A stretch of 64,000 nt of DNA. It comes from Gnetum montanum (Eukaryota > Streptophyta > Gnetopsida > Gnetales > Gnetaceae). The notes below the pieces were generated by a model. That model saw nothing but the letters and a program-made list of their open reading frames with translations, searched no databases and was not told the DNA's origin. The DNA lies in assembly GCA_015680685.1 (NCBI GenBank), contig MNCI01023529.1, positions 151,785 through 215,784 of the forward strand, given 5' to 3'. The translations under genes and the position numbers were made by a program. Below are positions 45,222-58,514 of this stretch, in pieces. Numbering within the stretch: position 1 is the stretch's first letter; each line of letters begins with the position of its first letter.

Positions 45222-48200
45222 GATATTCTTGAAGCCCATCCTCATTATGGTGGAGTTGGTGGGTATCATCTATTGTATGAGCAAACTTGTACCAAATGAT
45301 CCTACACCAAACATGCATGTGGATCACTAGGTAGTGTGGTTTAGACTAGAAACATGTGAGTTCCTAGAATTCTTACTTTGACACTTTAGTATGTTGATGT
45401 GATCACACTTGGCAATAGAAGTAGCTGGTGTCATCACAAAGACATTGTTGCCTAGGGCAAATCAGGGAATTCTAAGATTCATGTTCAATGGGCCCATTGC
45501 TAGTGATGGAGTAGGGAGTTCAGGTTGAGGCCCTAGGGGAATTAGGCCTTTATCCAAGATTTGGAAAATGCTAGAGTTCCAATGCTATAGCAAGAGAAAC
45601 ACCTTGTTTGTTACTTGTTGCATGCTTACCCTATTTTAGAACCCACTTGGGATAGTGTATTACGTTGGAGGGTGAGTTCTTCTATGATTTTCACACTATT
45701 CATTTGATTATAACTCATATGAGGATGCTAATTGCTTATGTCTATTGCTAGATTTACTATTGATGCACTTGGCCTTCAGGATGAGAAGGGAGCCTTGAAC
45801 TTGACTTGCACTACCTTGCATGAATTCTCATCCTTTGAGAATGTCTGTGCAGTGGTGATTAGATAGATTGGGTCTAGCCTAGTAGAATACCCTTGTCGAT
45901 AGCCGAAGGCCTATGAGAGGTGTTACACCTATGGTTGGTTAGATGCTGAATGGGTGACTGTTGTAACCAGCATGGAGGAGGTCTCAATCCCACCATCACC
46001 ATCTCACACATCATTTGTGCCACATAAGTAGCTAAGTCTTTTTTGCACTTATGCATTTTCCACTTTACTTTTTTCATGATGTTGACTTTTCTTTTGCCTA
46101 TTGTAGCTACAATCACTTCAGGAGAGGTCACAATGGTTGCAACAAGCTACATTGAGGCTACCCTCATCATTAAGTATGGTGATGTTGAGGGTATGTAGCG
46201 TTGGTTGTGCCATGAGGCCCTAACGGAGTTGACTAGCAAGCTTCAACGGGCTGGGCTAATGGACCTTTTCTTGGACCTTAGCCTAGGCATATCGGTGGCT
46301 AAAATGGTCATAATGATTGACTCTTTTAGTAAGAGTACTAGTTATTTTATTATGAAGGCTCGTGGTGTGCAGGTGGTTTTTGACCTCATAGATGATTTCC
46401 TTGCAAATCTCTTTGGCCTTCCCTCTGAGGGCCCGTTAGTTGCTGAGAAACTTGATGAAGAGGTGGACCAAAGAGAGGATGTTGAGGAGTGTATGGGTGC
46501 TTCTAAGTCCTATAAAGGCATATTCATCAAGGATATGAGATCTCCTATGGTCCACCAACTCTACCACTCTTTCATGCTCGTGTGTTTCCGAAGTTACTCT
46601 CCCAAGGAAAAATTCTTGATGTGGAGTAGGCTTGGATGATGAGGGACATGTTAGAGGAAGGCATCTAGTACAACTAGGATTCCTACCTTTCTAGTAGCCT
46701 AAGTGCTGAAATCATCAAGTTGCACTACAACTTCCAAGGGAGGTCACATGTGCACTTTACATTCTTTGCAAGATGCCTGCAAAGGTTCATGGATTTCTTG
46801 GTGGTTTAGGAGGATTGACGATGGGCAGTGTAGGACCACAAGTAGCTTTCTAGGTGGTGGATCCAACACATGTTCACTACCACATAGTTGTAGGATCCCC
46901 TAGAGATGATTGATGAGTCATGTTTTGTAATGACTAGAGGCCACTTGGGACAATCTCACCACTCACGTGATAGTGTAGGTGAGGCCCCACTGACTAATAC
47001 CAGGAATGTAGCTAGAGTGGCACACCTCATTGTTGAGGTAGTGGGATCATCTAAGATAAAAACTAAAAATCCACATCCCATGAAGGAGCCTATACATAGG
47101 TGGAGGAGAGCAACAAGAAGATCTGTTTAAGGTTTTATGATTTTCAGGTGAGTATAAGTCATTGGATGCTGCTATACTATGCTATGTTGAATTGCTATAC
47201 TAATCATTGGAAATGCTAATCGTAACCTATGTGAATTAGTGGATGTAGGCAAGAGGGCTTCCACAATAGTAGTAGAACCTATAGCAGATGACATATCTTC
47301 TCAAACTAAGGGACATGCATCAAAGGAAGAGGAGCAAGAGGCCGTAGAGGTCCTATGACAATTAGAGGAGTAAGGGTTGCTATAGCTAGATGAGGGTGAG
47401 TTTGATAATTTCTTTGATAGCATAAAGATGGGAAATCCTCCCACTCTCACACCTAAGGGCTTGTTGAATAGGAGCTTTGCACCACCATATGTTATTTCTC
47501 TTTTTAACTCTTGCATCTTTGGCTATTTGATAATTGCTAAACATGTTGTATCATAGTCACAGGTGTTTTTACCTATGGTCTAGTGTCTACCTCCACTTTC
47601 CACATGTAGCTATGGGAGAAAGCACCTAATAAGTTTACCTTCATGAAAGACCTAGTTAAAGACACAATGGACTGCATACAATAGATGAATCCTAAGATTG
47701 GTATGTCTGTGTTTTCCTACTTTACCTTATTGATTTTCTACTTAGTCTACAGCTAATGTTTTGCCTATTGTATGCCAATAGGTTCCAAGCTTCGGTGGGA
47801 CCTGAGTAGGGTGGCTAGAGTTGATGCCATCCTTGAGTTTCCCCTTAAAGTGGAGCAAGTGCTCCATTGTATCTACAATGAGGTAAGCAAGTGTGTGCTC
47901 TTGTATGTGAGAGCATTATGGGAATGTAGGTGCACTAATGAGCATTTTTCGAAGTGGGTGCATGAGCTCTAGGACAAGGAAGTAAGCCAAGATGCCAAAT
48001 TGGAGGACTTGCAGGCCCACTATGATTTCCTAGTGGCTCATAATCAAGGGAATGGTACTTGTCAAATAGCCAAGATTGACTACACCAAGTACTAGTTAGC
48101 CATTCGTGATAAAAATGAGGCCACTTAAGAGATGATTGAGTAGTGGCTATAGATGGACTTGCTAGCCAGGAAAAACCATGACTAGAAGGACTAAAACACT

Positions 48201-48530
48201 AAGGTGTACCAATGGGGTCAAACTCAAGAAAATCATACAAACCACTACAAATAGAAATGAGAGGAGTACATTAAAAGGTACAAGGATGAGTTCATGGAGC
48301 ACCATTGTTGCAACATGTGCCTTGACAATTGGTGCAATGCAGGCCTATGAATTGTTTTCTAGTAATGTAGTGGTGAGTTGGATCCCTGAGAGACACATTG
48401 TTGTGCCTTCAGGAGAGGTTTCCTCTACCACATTTTTGTCAAGGATACACATATGAAAAACCATGGAAAAAAGAAAAACTCTCATGGACATTGACTTCAG
48501 TAAGGAGGACTAGACAAAGCTATTGGAGTT
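45222..48530 (+). pseudogene. Antisense cargo gene, copy C
   Basis: Collinear with the gene in A. Exon 45222-45671 (CEFLEFL, MxxWSHL, FQNPLGIVY), phase-2 intron 45672-45751, exon with RCYTYGWLDAEW, intron 46028-46106, then a long exon with ATLIIKYGDVE, MDLFLDLSLG, MIDSFSKSTSYF, GVQVVFDL and NLFGLPSEG (46110-47148, donor CAG|GTGAGT). An acidic exon (47230-47470) follows. 47785-48330 has GSKLRWDLSRVARVDAILEFP and the YQWGQTQENHTNHYK block. It loses homology near 48530 where a foreign block begins. Many TAG stops. The 144-codon open stretch at 46205-46639 is the best preserved part. Confidence 0.72.
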
Positions 48531-50597
48531 CCTTTCTTTTCTATCTATTTCCATCGAATCTTGCTCTATTTCTAGTTTTCTTGTGGAACTATCTCTTTCT
48601 CTGGGGAAAATTAGGAGTAGATTGCGGAGTTGTGCTCAAATGTTTTTGCAAAATTTTATTTNNNNNNNNNNNNNNNNNNNNNNNNNNNNNNNNNNNNNNN
48701 NNNNNNNNNNNNNNNNNNNNNNNNNNNNNNNNNNNNNNNNNNNNNNNNNNNNNNNNNNNNNNNNNNNNNNNNNNNNNNNNNNNNNNNNNNNNNNNNNNNN
48801 NNNNNNNNNNNNNNNNNNNNNNNNNNNNNNNNNNNNNNNNNNNNNNNNNNNNNNNNNNNNNNNNNNNNNNNNNNNNNNNNNNNNNNNNNNNNNNNNNNNN
48901 NNNNNNNNNNNNNNNNNNNNNNNNNNNNNNNNNNNNNNNNNNNNNNNNNNNNNNNNNNNNNNNNNNNNNNNNNNNNNNNNNNNNNNNNNNNNNNNNNNNN
49001 NNNNNNNNNNNNNNNNNNNNNNNNNNNNNNNNNNNNNNNNNNNNNNNCCAACAAGCTAGGAGAAAGTTATGTAGTTAGGGAGTTAGGAAGTTATGCATAA
49101 AATTAGGAGAATTTTATGCTAACATTAATGTAATGTAACATTAAATGGGATAATTAATATTGCAAATTTATAATGGGTAGTAATTTATATGTTTTAAAAT
49201 AATAGTTGTTATGACTTGGGATAATTGAAGGCAAGTCTCTAAATCAAGGCTTCATACAATGAGTACTTCATGCTATGGATATATATATATATCTACATAT
49301 ATATATTGTTGGTTAATTTATATTCCATTTTAACCATATGCTTTGAGTGGCAGAAGTTATCAAAAGTGACAAAGTTATGTCCTTAAGCGATTTTTCTTAT
49401 CTTCCGCGTGGAGGCTCCATCACAATTCCAGGACAACATTCTTTCTCTTATTTCTACACAGAACCTGTAAGAACTGACACATGTTTGAACCAAGATTCAA
49501 AATGCAGCATCATCTAAAACCGTAGATTCAAACTGCCTCCGCACAATAAGGCCCTGCAAAATCGTAATCGACGATCACCGCGGGGGAAGGCTTTGCAACT
49601 GCAATTTGACTCTACCGTCGCATGTTGGAGAAGAAAGGGGTTTTTTTTTTAAGAACAACGTGCCCCAAACAGAGGGTTTCAATTGCCAGAAATTTTTCTA
49701 TTTTGCCCCCAAAATTAGTTTAGGGCTTCCTGCGTTTTTTTTTTGTGTTCTCTTTTTTTCGCCTGTCTCCGCCATTGCTGTTGCTGAATGTGTTATGACT
49801 CGGTTGCTGAAACTGCTACGGCGTTCTGTGAATAAAATCGGGACCTGAAAAAAATAGGGTGTCTTTCTCCATGTACTGTATACAGAATATTTCAATTTTT
49901 GTTGTTGAATCCCTACGTTCTGCCCTCGTCTTCTATTGGCCTCAGTTCTGTCCGATTTTTTTTACGTGTTTACAGCCTGAAACTCCTGTGAAAATAGCTC
50001 ATCGGTGCAAGAAGGGCCTCCCACGCACTTCCTGAACTTAGATTTGGCGTCTGACGAGTCGGCAATGTAGCTCCAGTGGGTATGTGGGTGTAGTCCAGAA
50101 CCAACAAGCAGAAGGAAGAACCTCAATACGGCGGCATTCAGTTCTGTTTTTTGTTTTTGTTTTTCTCTAGTTTCGTTTTTCCAGTAGTGTATGGGTCTCG
50201 GATCATACATGAATTCGGATTTTTTTTAATACAGAAACCTTTACACCCTTTGAAAATTACAAATTCAAAACCAGTTGAACTCTTTAGCCAATTTTGGATA
50301 ATTCACTACCCACGGTGTTGTTTATTTTTTCCATATATTGCTTTCTTGTGGTGAATAATCCTTCTCTTCTTTTCATTCCAACCTTCACTTTAGAAAATAA
50401 CTTGACACTTTAATTTACTTCTCAAGAAGGCTTTAATCATCAAGATTATTTACTAGGCTTTCTTCTCCAAGAATACCCATTACTCACAATACTAGACTAC
50501 AAATTTTCAACTAGGGATTTTGCTCATATTTTGAACAAAATATTCCAAATGAACAAAATATTCCAACTGCTCCATGTAATGGCCAAATGTGCCAACA
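48531..50597 (-). mobile_element. Foreign LTR-like block inserted in copy C, with a gap
   Basis: This replaces the region that in copy B joins the end of the antisense gene to protease. Its right end on the minus strand is TGTTGGCACATTTGGCC, the LTR start also seen at 605. Its texture differs: richer in CpG (49400-49620), few CTAG words, and an AT microsatellite at 49279-49311. The left end lies before the 386-N gap and is not certain; no target-site duplication was found. The block could be a solo LTR or the end of an unrelated element with a local deletion. No coding motif found. Confidence 0.45.
48662..49047. other. Assembly gap, 386 N
   Basis: Run of N inside the foreign LTR-like block; long apparent frames across it are artefacts. 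Confidence 0.95.
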
Positions 50598-50602
50598 ATA
50601 GG

Positions 50603-53600
50603 GAAGGTGGATCTCTTGATGGATGGGTGAAGAGATGACCTATAACTAGGCTAGCCAGGACCTTCACAAGATCAAGTTGAACCTAGGCATCTCTTTGATG
50701 ATAATGAACTTAAAAATTGTGGGGAATTTCTCCCCTACCATGAAAGCTATTATGACCATTCCCTTCATGACAACATGTGATCTATTAAAGGATTTTAGGC
50801 ACATCATTTTGGTTAGCTTAATTTGATCAGTGAGATCAATTTTGTCAACGATTGGGAATGGGATGACATTGGTCATCACCCTTGTCATCAACATGCATCC
50901 TATAGATTCTACACTACCCTATGTGAATGGTTATGAACATTGGTGCACTAGTAACATGACCCTTTTCAAGATCAACATTAACTATCTCATCATGAAACAT
51001 CATGGGTGTTGAACTTGATTCTTGAGTTGTAGGGGGAAGCATCATAGTGTGAATGGCTTCTTCATCTACTGGAATGTCTTCCTTGACAAGAATAGAGGTC
51101 AACATATGGAATAATGTTTCAACATGTGAGTAGAGGAGGTCATCACCAAGTTATACAGGCTTAGAGTTATGCTTTTTTTTTATCTTAGAGCCTACTTGAC
51201 CTATACTAGTGCATCTAGGAAGTCTTTTCTACTATCTACTATTTTGTTAGCCCTTACTTCCTTCATGTAGCCTAAGAGATGGATCTCCCAGGGAGGTGAT
51301 TTAGACTTCACTTGTATGGCCATCTTCCAAGTCTTAGTACTCAGTTGTTGGTTTCTTGCACTTACATTGATGTTCTAAGACGATGAGGGAATGGGGATGG
51401 TAGACAAGGGGACAGGCTTAGGAGGACCTAACTCCATATGTTCCCTAATCATATTGTTGGTGAGATGCTTGTTAGGCCTCCTGGGTTGTAGCTTATATTT
51501 TCTATCATTGTGTGTAGGATGCAGCTTTGGATAGGTAGGGTGTGATGCAGTTCCCACCACTAGACCTTGAGTAGGTAAGGGATCTACACACTATAGCATC
51601 CTAATGACAAAGGGTGTTTGGCTTGCTATCACAGCAATGTGCTATGGGTACCTAACCATAAAGGGTGTCATGGGCACTCAAGGTGGTACTCTGATGATAA
51701 AAGAAGATTGCAGACTAGTTGATGCTAAGGCCCCAATGTTACTAGAGAGCACACAAATCAAAAATGGTTCATGTGCCAGTTCTGTGTCATCATCAACGTT
51801 GATGACATTGATAATGTAGCATACATTGCTAGTGTTAAGAGGATCTTGTAGACCTTCATTGATTGGTTTTGTAGGTGCACACAATTACTGTCATCAATGA
51901 TCAAGTTACCCTAATTGATCATGCACTAAATGTCATCCTTTAAGGCCAAGAAATAATCCATATCATGGCCATGCAGTTGGTGATAGTTACAAACTAGTCC
52001 AAATTGAAATTTTTAGGGATTGAGGGATCATCTAGCATGGCTACTAAGGGGTCTTTGAGGACCTCACAGTATCACTAATGGTGCTTGTGAGTGTCCTTAG
52101 ACATCTACTTGTGCTGGATGTACCCAACACAAAGAAGCTAGCCAAAAAGCTCAAATAGCTTAATGGGTAGCGGGGTATACTTTAAGTGATCATTGTGCTC
52201 AAAGTTTGGCCTTGGGGCAACTTGCCCAGTGATGATCAATGGTGCAAACTAGTTGGTTCCCATAGCACCAAAGCTAGATGATTTGTTGTTGTTGGTCAAG
52301 GCCTTAGGTGCCTTGGCCGTTGGTTTAGCATTGTTGGGCTTAGCCTCATCGACCACCACTATAATGGTTTTGGTTGCCTTACCATTTTCCATGTTCCTCT
52401 TGGCATGTGCATTCTTGTAGGCCACATAGGTCAAGTCCTTATTGGCCTCCACCATGTCTTGGATGCTCTTTGTTTGAGCAAAGGCTTGGCTTAGGGAGTG
52501 TAGAGCTAGATAGCCAGAAGGTGGGTCTCTGCTATTGACTTGTGTATTTTGTTGAGTGTAGTTTCCCAATGTAGAATGAACTTTTTCATGGGCTCTACAG
52601 GGCTTGCCTGATCTCCATCAATTGATCTAGGGTGGCTTTAGGCTTCAAGTTGTACTTGAAGTGAGTCAGAAATTGGTTAATCAATTCTTCCAAGTTTTGA
52701 AATGGAAGCCCTAGGAAGTGCATGGTACCAATCAAGTGCCTTACTGGTTACAGAAATGGAAAAGACATAGATGATCGCATGTAGCCATGCTTGTAAGAGT
52801 AGGAATTTAGAGTATAAATTCATGAGATGGGCATTAGGATCCCCCTCACCATTATATTTGGTTAATTGGGAAAGCTAGACCCTTGGAGGAAAGGTTAGTG
52901 ATCGGACTACAGGACTAATGGGGTCATCCTAGTAAAAGTCCATCACTTCGATCATTTCAAAGTTAGCAACTTTAGGCTACTTAACTCCTTTAGTTAATGT
53001 TTGGATGAGCTGGAATTCTTGGTCCAAACTAGGGGTAGATGTAATGGGTTGCACTGGTTGCACTGCTTGTTATGTTGTTTGAGCATGTGGGATGCTTGTT
53101 GCATGTGCTACTATGTGTATTGTTGCATGTGCGGCCACTATGCCATAGGCACAAAGGCTGGGATCCACCATGTGGTTGTGGCTTGGGTTGTTGTGGGAGG
53201 TGCCAATGAGATAGATGGGACAAAGGACACTTGGCTCATGTGTGGTTCAGAGAAGGGCATCGTGTGCATGTATGGCTATGTTGGCATCATAGATGTCGAC
53301 ATGGAAGACTATGCGTACTGGGCTAGGATGATGAAGGTAAGGGTGGAAAATGGTCCCACACCTTGGTGTACTTGCAATACTTGGTGGCTTATCACCACAG
53401 GCATGAACCTAGAAGGTGAGAGTGATGGTGCTACCTCAAAGAAGGTAGATAACTAGGACTAGTATAAGAGGAAACTAGAAACAAGCTATTGGACAGAGGT
53501 GTAAAAAAGGTTCTTACTTTTCAAACAAGCCTCAAATTCATCTTGCCCATCCTATAAGGGCTGATCATAGTTTGTTGCTGCATCATGCTCATTAGGCCCA

Positions 53601-53944
53601 CTCATTCTAATGAGTTGGTCTAGTAACCACCAAAAGTTGTTAATAATTGGAACAAAAATGTTAGGTGTAGGGAGGAATTCCTTCCTATTTCGATGTATAA
53701 TCTCAAAGCTTTTCTTAGCATCTAGTTCTTGGTAGTCTAGGGATAGATCCACTTGATGTTTTGCATAAATAAAGTTGTATTTTTGATCATCGAGCACCAT
53801 GTGCTTAGGCAGTTGATTACATAGTCTAAGTGACTACTATTGTGCCAGTGCAGGATTGGGTGGGAGATCAATCTCTACTATTTGCTAGATAGGATGGGTA
53901 ACCTTCGTGCTTAGAGTAAAGGTTGAAGGTTGTGTGGGATTCAT
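50603..53944 (-). pseudogene. gag-protease polyprotein, copy C
   Basis: The ATG at 53944 (MNPTQPSTF) heads an N-terminal region with YNFIYAKHQVDLSL and FEIIHRNRKEFLPTP, matching B and A. Gag capsid blocks follow near 52930-52450 (SLSQAFAQTKSIQDMVEANKD). A decayed knuckle near 51990-51940 keeps CNYHQLHGHD but has Phe for the last Cys. Protease (51105-50670) has the NVIPFPIVDKIDL and EMPRFNLIL blocks and no D-T/S-G triad. It is truncated at 50603 by the foreign block. Numerous stops and frameshifts. Confidence 0.82.
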
Positions 53945-54407
53945 GCTACTATGTTATGCAAAAATGTAATAAATGATAGTGCTAAATTGAAAATGATCAA
54001 GTGCAAAGAACATTGGAAAAAAAACTAAGTAAACAATTGCTAAAAAATTGTGAAAACATGTCAAAAATGGCTAACTCTGGAAATGTTGCTAAAAATGACA
54101 AACTTTGGTGTTATGCTCACTATGCTGGAGGCTACTATTCTCTCACTGAGAACCTATTACACTCTCTAGAGCATCTAGAGTTTCAAACGCAATGGATACG
54201 CTTGGGCTTTTGTCCTATGGGGTTTTAGGAAAACCAACAACTAGGACCAATTTATACCAATCAACTCATAGATAACTCCTAAGCTAGCCTAGGATCTAGC
54301 TACTGTCATGGAAGGTCCACAAGGGTGTTACATCTATGCTAGCTCAAAACTAGTAATGAAGGTTTAGAAAGAATGTGGGACTACAACTGAATGCAGAAGG
54401 AATGGTG

Positions 54408-54426
54408 GGCCCTCCCTCTATCACAA
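54408..54426 (-). other. Decayed primer-binding site, copy C
   Basis: The minus strand reads TTGTGATAGAGGGAGGGCC, a mutated form of the site in A and B, a few bases after the LTR. Confidence 0.6.
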
Positions 54427-54432
54427 AAAAAC

Positions 54433-56182
54433 TATGATGACTAGAAATGTCAATGGTTGGGACACTGAGAGGTTAGAAGACATACAACTTAACCCTAAGT
54501 CTATGTGAGGGCCGTGTTGGAAACAAAGACAAGGTGCCCTAAATGGTCTTGTTGTTTGAATAGGGACTTACAAGGTGTTAGAATGAGAGCATGCAGAATC
54601 CTGGTGGGCATTGGGGCTAACCAAGCCAGAGTGTAGTAGGGTGTCCAAGCCCAAGAACATGCAAATGTGTATGAAATAGCCAGAAAACATAAGTGCTATG
54701 CTAAATTCTAAAGAAAAAAGTGCTTGAAAATGCAATAAAACTTGAGAATGGAAGTGCACCACCCCAAACATGGGAGCATAGAAATTTTAGGAAAAGAGGT
54801 GAGAGTGGTACACGATGTACAGGTAGGCACCATTGTAGCATAGTAGTGTAGTCATAGTCTTTAAGGCATTCAGGCTATGAAATTGATGATTGCTATGGGG
54901 ACTACACCTGTCAGGTTGGCTACTATGGTGTTCCATGGGCAAAGTGATGAACTTCATGCTAAATGGCATGCACTAGTGGTTCAACAGGATCCTGGAGTGT
55001 GCCAAAGTGCTAAGTGTGCTCAGGTACAAGAGTGCCAAAGGATGCTAAAACTGCCAAGATGCCTAATGCCCTTTTGATTTTCCAACCCCTAAAATGTTGA
55101 GCTCAAGGGTATTTATAGGGTTAGGGTTAGCATGAAATGTAGATTGGGTGCCATGTGGTATGATGGTAGGTGGGGCTAAACTAGATCTAGCTATGCTCCC
55201 TTGAGAGTAGCAAGTGCTATGCTCTAGTGTACTCCAATGAATCCCTAGAGATTGCTGAACTATGGCTACGCTACCAAGACTGCATGTGCCAAAGTTTGAT
55301 GACCACAATGTACCTACAAACAATGTAAGAATAGTTCAACTTGGAGGCTAAGCTCCAGGACTACATCTTCCCCTCTTTCAAGTAGGTTCAAGCATAGGTA
55401 CAATTCAGGGGACCAATAGGAAATGTGAAAGAAATACAAATTGTTGATCTTACTTCTTAGAGGAATGTTGGAGTTGAGATGAAGGCTGATGCTAAGCTCT
55501 AGAGGCTTTTGGAGGCTATCAGAGGCTTCTTTGCAACGCTATTCTAGCTATGCTGTGGAGTGTAGCACAACACTTAGTTAAATTTTTCAAAATTGAATGT
55601 CTAGCACTAGCTATGATCTAGAGCATAGTAGGAATACTTAGAAAACTTTAACTGAATTTGTAGTTTTCCTTCATGCTACACTAGCTACGCTCTGGGGCAT
55701 AGTAGGAGAAGTAGCCTTAGAAATTAGAAAATATGTCAAACTATTCCTCCATTTTGAGCTATCTTAATAGCTACTAGCTTGACACTTAGGCAAACTACCC
55801 ATTGGAATATGTGCTACATTGGCTATGCTCTAGAGTATAGTAGAGCATAGCAACCCCAGGAGTTACAAAATTTGCAAAACTATTTCTTCCATCCCAAACC
55901 ATCCTGACAATTTCTGACTTGGCACTTGAGCAAACTAACCATAGAAATGTATGCTATGCTAGCTACACTCTAGAGCGTAGTAGGTAGAGTGAGAGTGTAG
56001 CATAACACTTAGAAATATTTTTGTGCAACTGCTATTGACACTTAGAAAATCTTACAAAATAGGCCCTGTGATGCATGCTACACTGGGGAGTGTAGCACCA
56101 ATAGTTAGAAGAATTTGTCAAGTTTTGACACTTAGAAAAATTTGCAGTTAAAGTGTTAAAGGCCAAAATTGGTTGTGTTTCA
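54433..56182 (-). repeat. 5' LTR of copy C
   Basis: On the minus strand it starts TGAAACACAACC at 56182. It matches the split 3' LTR (37221-38370 and 17473-18097). It includes the unoccupied insertion site of copy A near 55024-55035 and several GCTATGCTC...GAGTGTAGC hairpin units (55540-56100). Confidence 0.85.
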
Positions 56183-56187
56183 CCATC
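56183..56187. repeat. Target-site duplication of copy C, right
   Basis: CCATC right after the LTR terminus GTTTCA; pairs with CCATT at 17468-17472. Confidence 0.6.
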
Positions 56188-58514
56188 AAGGTGATATTGG
56201 GAAGAGGCTAGGAACCTTTTAATCTCACAAAGGCATACTTGTTAAGAACATGCAAGTGCTTTTGGTCCATGAGCTTTACCATCTCTTTCATGCTCATGCA
56301 TTTTCAAAGCTGCTCTTCCAAGGGAAAATCCTTGGGTTGGAGTAGGCTAGAGTGATGAGGGACATGTTGGAGGAGGGCATGAGGTACAATCAGACCTCTC
56401 ACACTGCTAGCAGCTTGCATGACGAGATCGTCAAGTTTCACCACAACCTCCAAGCAAGGTCGCATGTACACTTCACATTTTTTGTAAGATGCCTACGAAG
56501 GTTTGTGGAGTTTTTGGTGGTTTGCAAGGATGGATGATGGATGGTGTAGGACTGCACATAGCTCTTGAAGCTATGGGTCAAGCACTTGTTTATTATAACA
56601 TGAGCACAGGACCCCTCAAAGGTGATAAGTGAGTCATTTTCTGTAATGACAAAAGGTAACTTGGGGTCATCTCAATACTTGCATGATAGTGTAGGTGAAC
56701 CCCCCACCGGCTAGTATTGGGAATGTGGCCAAGGTAGAGCATTACATTACCAAGATAGTGGGACCATCTAAGATGAAGATTAAGAGGCCACATCCCATAG
56801 AGGAGCTTACATGGAAGGTCAAAAAGGCAGGCGGCAAGAAGATTGGCCTAAAGTTTCGCAACTTGCACATGAATTTTGCAAGTTATTATGAGTTATTGGA
56901 TGCATTTTTTGCATTTTATGTGTTTATATTTTTATGTATTTTTTATGCTATGCTATATTATATTATGGTAATCTATTATAGTAAGTGTTAAAATGCTAGT
57001 CTTGACATGTGTGTGAATTGTCAAAACTAGGTGAGAGGGTTGCCGAGGTAGTGGTAGAGGCAATAGCAAAGGAGGTCCCTCCTTAAATTAAGGAGGGAGA
57101 GGCACAAGAGGAAGAATTACATGAGCCTACAGAAGTCCTCTAATAGTTGGAGGAGGAGGGACTACTTCACCCTAATGGTGATGATTTTGATAGCCTTGTT
57201 AATGGTGTGTAGCTAGGCATTGCCATTTGTTACTACTCTCTTTCTTATCTTACATCTTTGGCTATTTGATTGTTGCTAAATGTGTTTACATTGCAGCCAT
57301 AGATGCACCTTCCAATGGTTTGACATCCAGCTCTACCTACCACATGGGGCCATGGGTAGAGGCACTTGACAAGGTCACATTCATAGAAGGTTTGGTTGAG
57401 GACATGGTGGACTACCTATAGTAGGCAGATCCCGATCTCAGTATGCTTGTGATGTTACTTTTCTTGTCTTGCATTACCAATTTGAAACTTAGTCTTTAGC
57501 TAATGTTATTTTACTATTATATGCCAACAGGTTCTAAGCTTCGTTGGGATCTGAGCAGGGTGGCCAAGTTGGATACCATCCTCAAGTTTTCCCTTGAAGT
57601 AGAGCAAGTGCCCCATTGCATGTATGAGGTAGCAAGTATGCACTTTAATGTGTGAAAGCATTATGGGTTTGCAGGTGCACTAACAAGTACCTATGGAAGT
57701 GAGTGCATGAGCTCTAGGACAAGGCAGTGAGCTAGGATGCTAAGATGCAGGACTTTCAGTCTTGTTACAATTTCCTTGTAGCTTGTGCACAAGGGGATAG
57801 TACCTAGCGGATAGTTGAGATTGACTATGCCAAGTACTGGTTAGCAATTTTGGGCAAAAATGAGGCAACTAGAGAGATTTTTGAGTAGAGGTTGTAGATG
57901 AACTTGCTAGCCTGAAGAAACCAAGATTGGAAGGATTATAACACAAAGGTGTGTTAGTGGGGGAAAACTTAAAAGAACAACAAGCACCACTACAAGAATG
58001 AGCGAAACATGTACCTTAAATGGTACAAGGAGGAGTCCATTGAACATCATTACTATGATATGCTCCTTAAGATGATTAGTGAAATACAAGCTTAGGATTT
58101 TTTGTCTCCTCACATAGTGGTGAGTGGATCTCTAGAGAGGTAGATTATTGTGCCCTCATGAAAGGTTTCCTCTACCATGTTTTCAATGGAGCTACCCACA
58201 TGGACCATTGTGGATAAAGGTAAGATCCTTATGGGTATTGACTTTGGCTAGGAGGATTGGATGCGGCTATTAGAGGCTAAAATCCTCCAATGCTTAGAGG
58301 AGGTCCTTGATAGATTACCTTTAGAGATAGATGTCGTACCCTCTTAGGTTAGTTGTTTTATGCTTTGTGTGCTAGCTTTGCATGTCATGCATTCACTGAT
58401 TGATTTGTTGTTTTGTATTGCTTTGAGAAGGCACTAGGTAATGTCTCAGGTCCCAACAGAGTGGTAGAGGAAGAAGAAGAGGAGCCTCAACCCCCACTAT
58501 ACACCACTGGTTGA
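56183..58514 (+). pseudogene. Antisense cargo gene, copy B, second half
   Basis: Continues the gene cut at 17472. It opens in the stretch before SHKGILVK-like residues, then RAxxFPKLLxQGKILGV, MRDMLEEGMRYNQTS, LHDEIVKFHHNLQARSHVHFTFF (56280-56540). A lysine-rich segment with HPIEE follows (56700-56840), then an acidic exon (57040-57200), WVEALDKVTFIEGLVEDMVDYL (57330-57420), KLRWDLS (57540-57560) and a WGKT...NNKHHYKNE block (57955-57995). The last exon (58430-58514) is glutamate-rich and ends in a stop, like the last exon in A. An AATAAA lies at 58620-58625, about 105 bases after the stop. Confidence 0.7.

Larger units (their letters stand above)
17473..56182 (-). mobile_element. Tat/Ogre-like LTR retrotransposon, copy C, nested in B
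   Basis: The minus-strand element runs 56182 to 17473: 5' LTR 56182-54433, primer-binding site, gag-pro 53944-50603, foreign block 50597-48531, antisense gene 48530-45222, pol 43661-40195, 3' tail, polypurine tract and 3' LTR 38370-17473. The 3' LTR is split by copy A (18098-37215). Without A it is about 19.6 kb. Flanks CCATT (17468-17472) and CCATC (56183-56187) form a target-site duplication with one mismatch. Both flanks fall in the same spot of copy B's antisense gene. The LTR ends are TG...TA, where other copies end CA, probably by mutation. Confidence 0.8.

Noticed and set aside
48398-49100. Long frames of 130-226 codons
   Set aside because: They run through 386 N and are artefacts of unknown bases.
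49606-49848. 80-codon frame in CpG-rich sequence, possible host gene
   Set aside because: No motif, no splice context, and it lies within an LTR-like block.
605-50597. TGTTGGCAC starts at 605 and 50597 as the two LTRs of one element
   Set aside because: They are in opposite orientation, so they cannot be the paired LTRs of one retrotransposon.
53001-53456. 151-codon plus-strand frame
   Set aside because: It lies opposite the gag N-terminal region of copy C and has no counterpart in A or a motif of its own.
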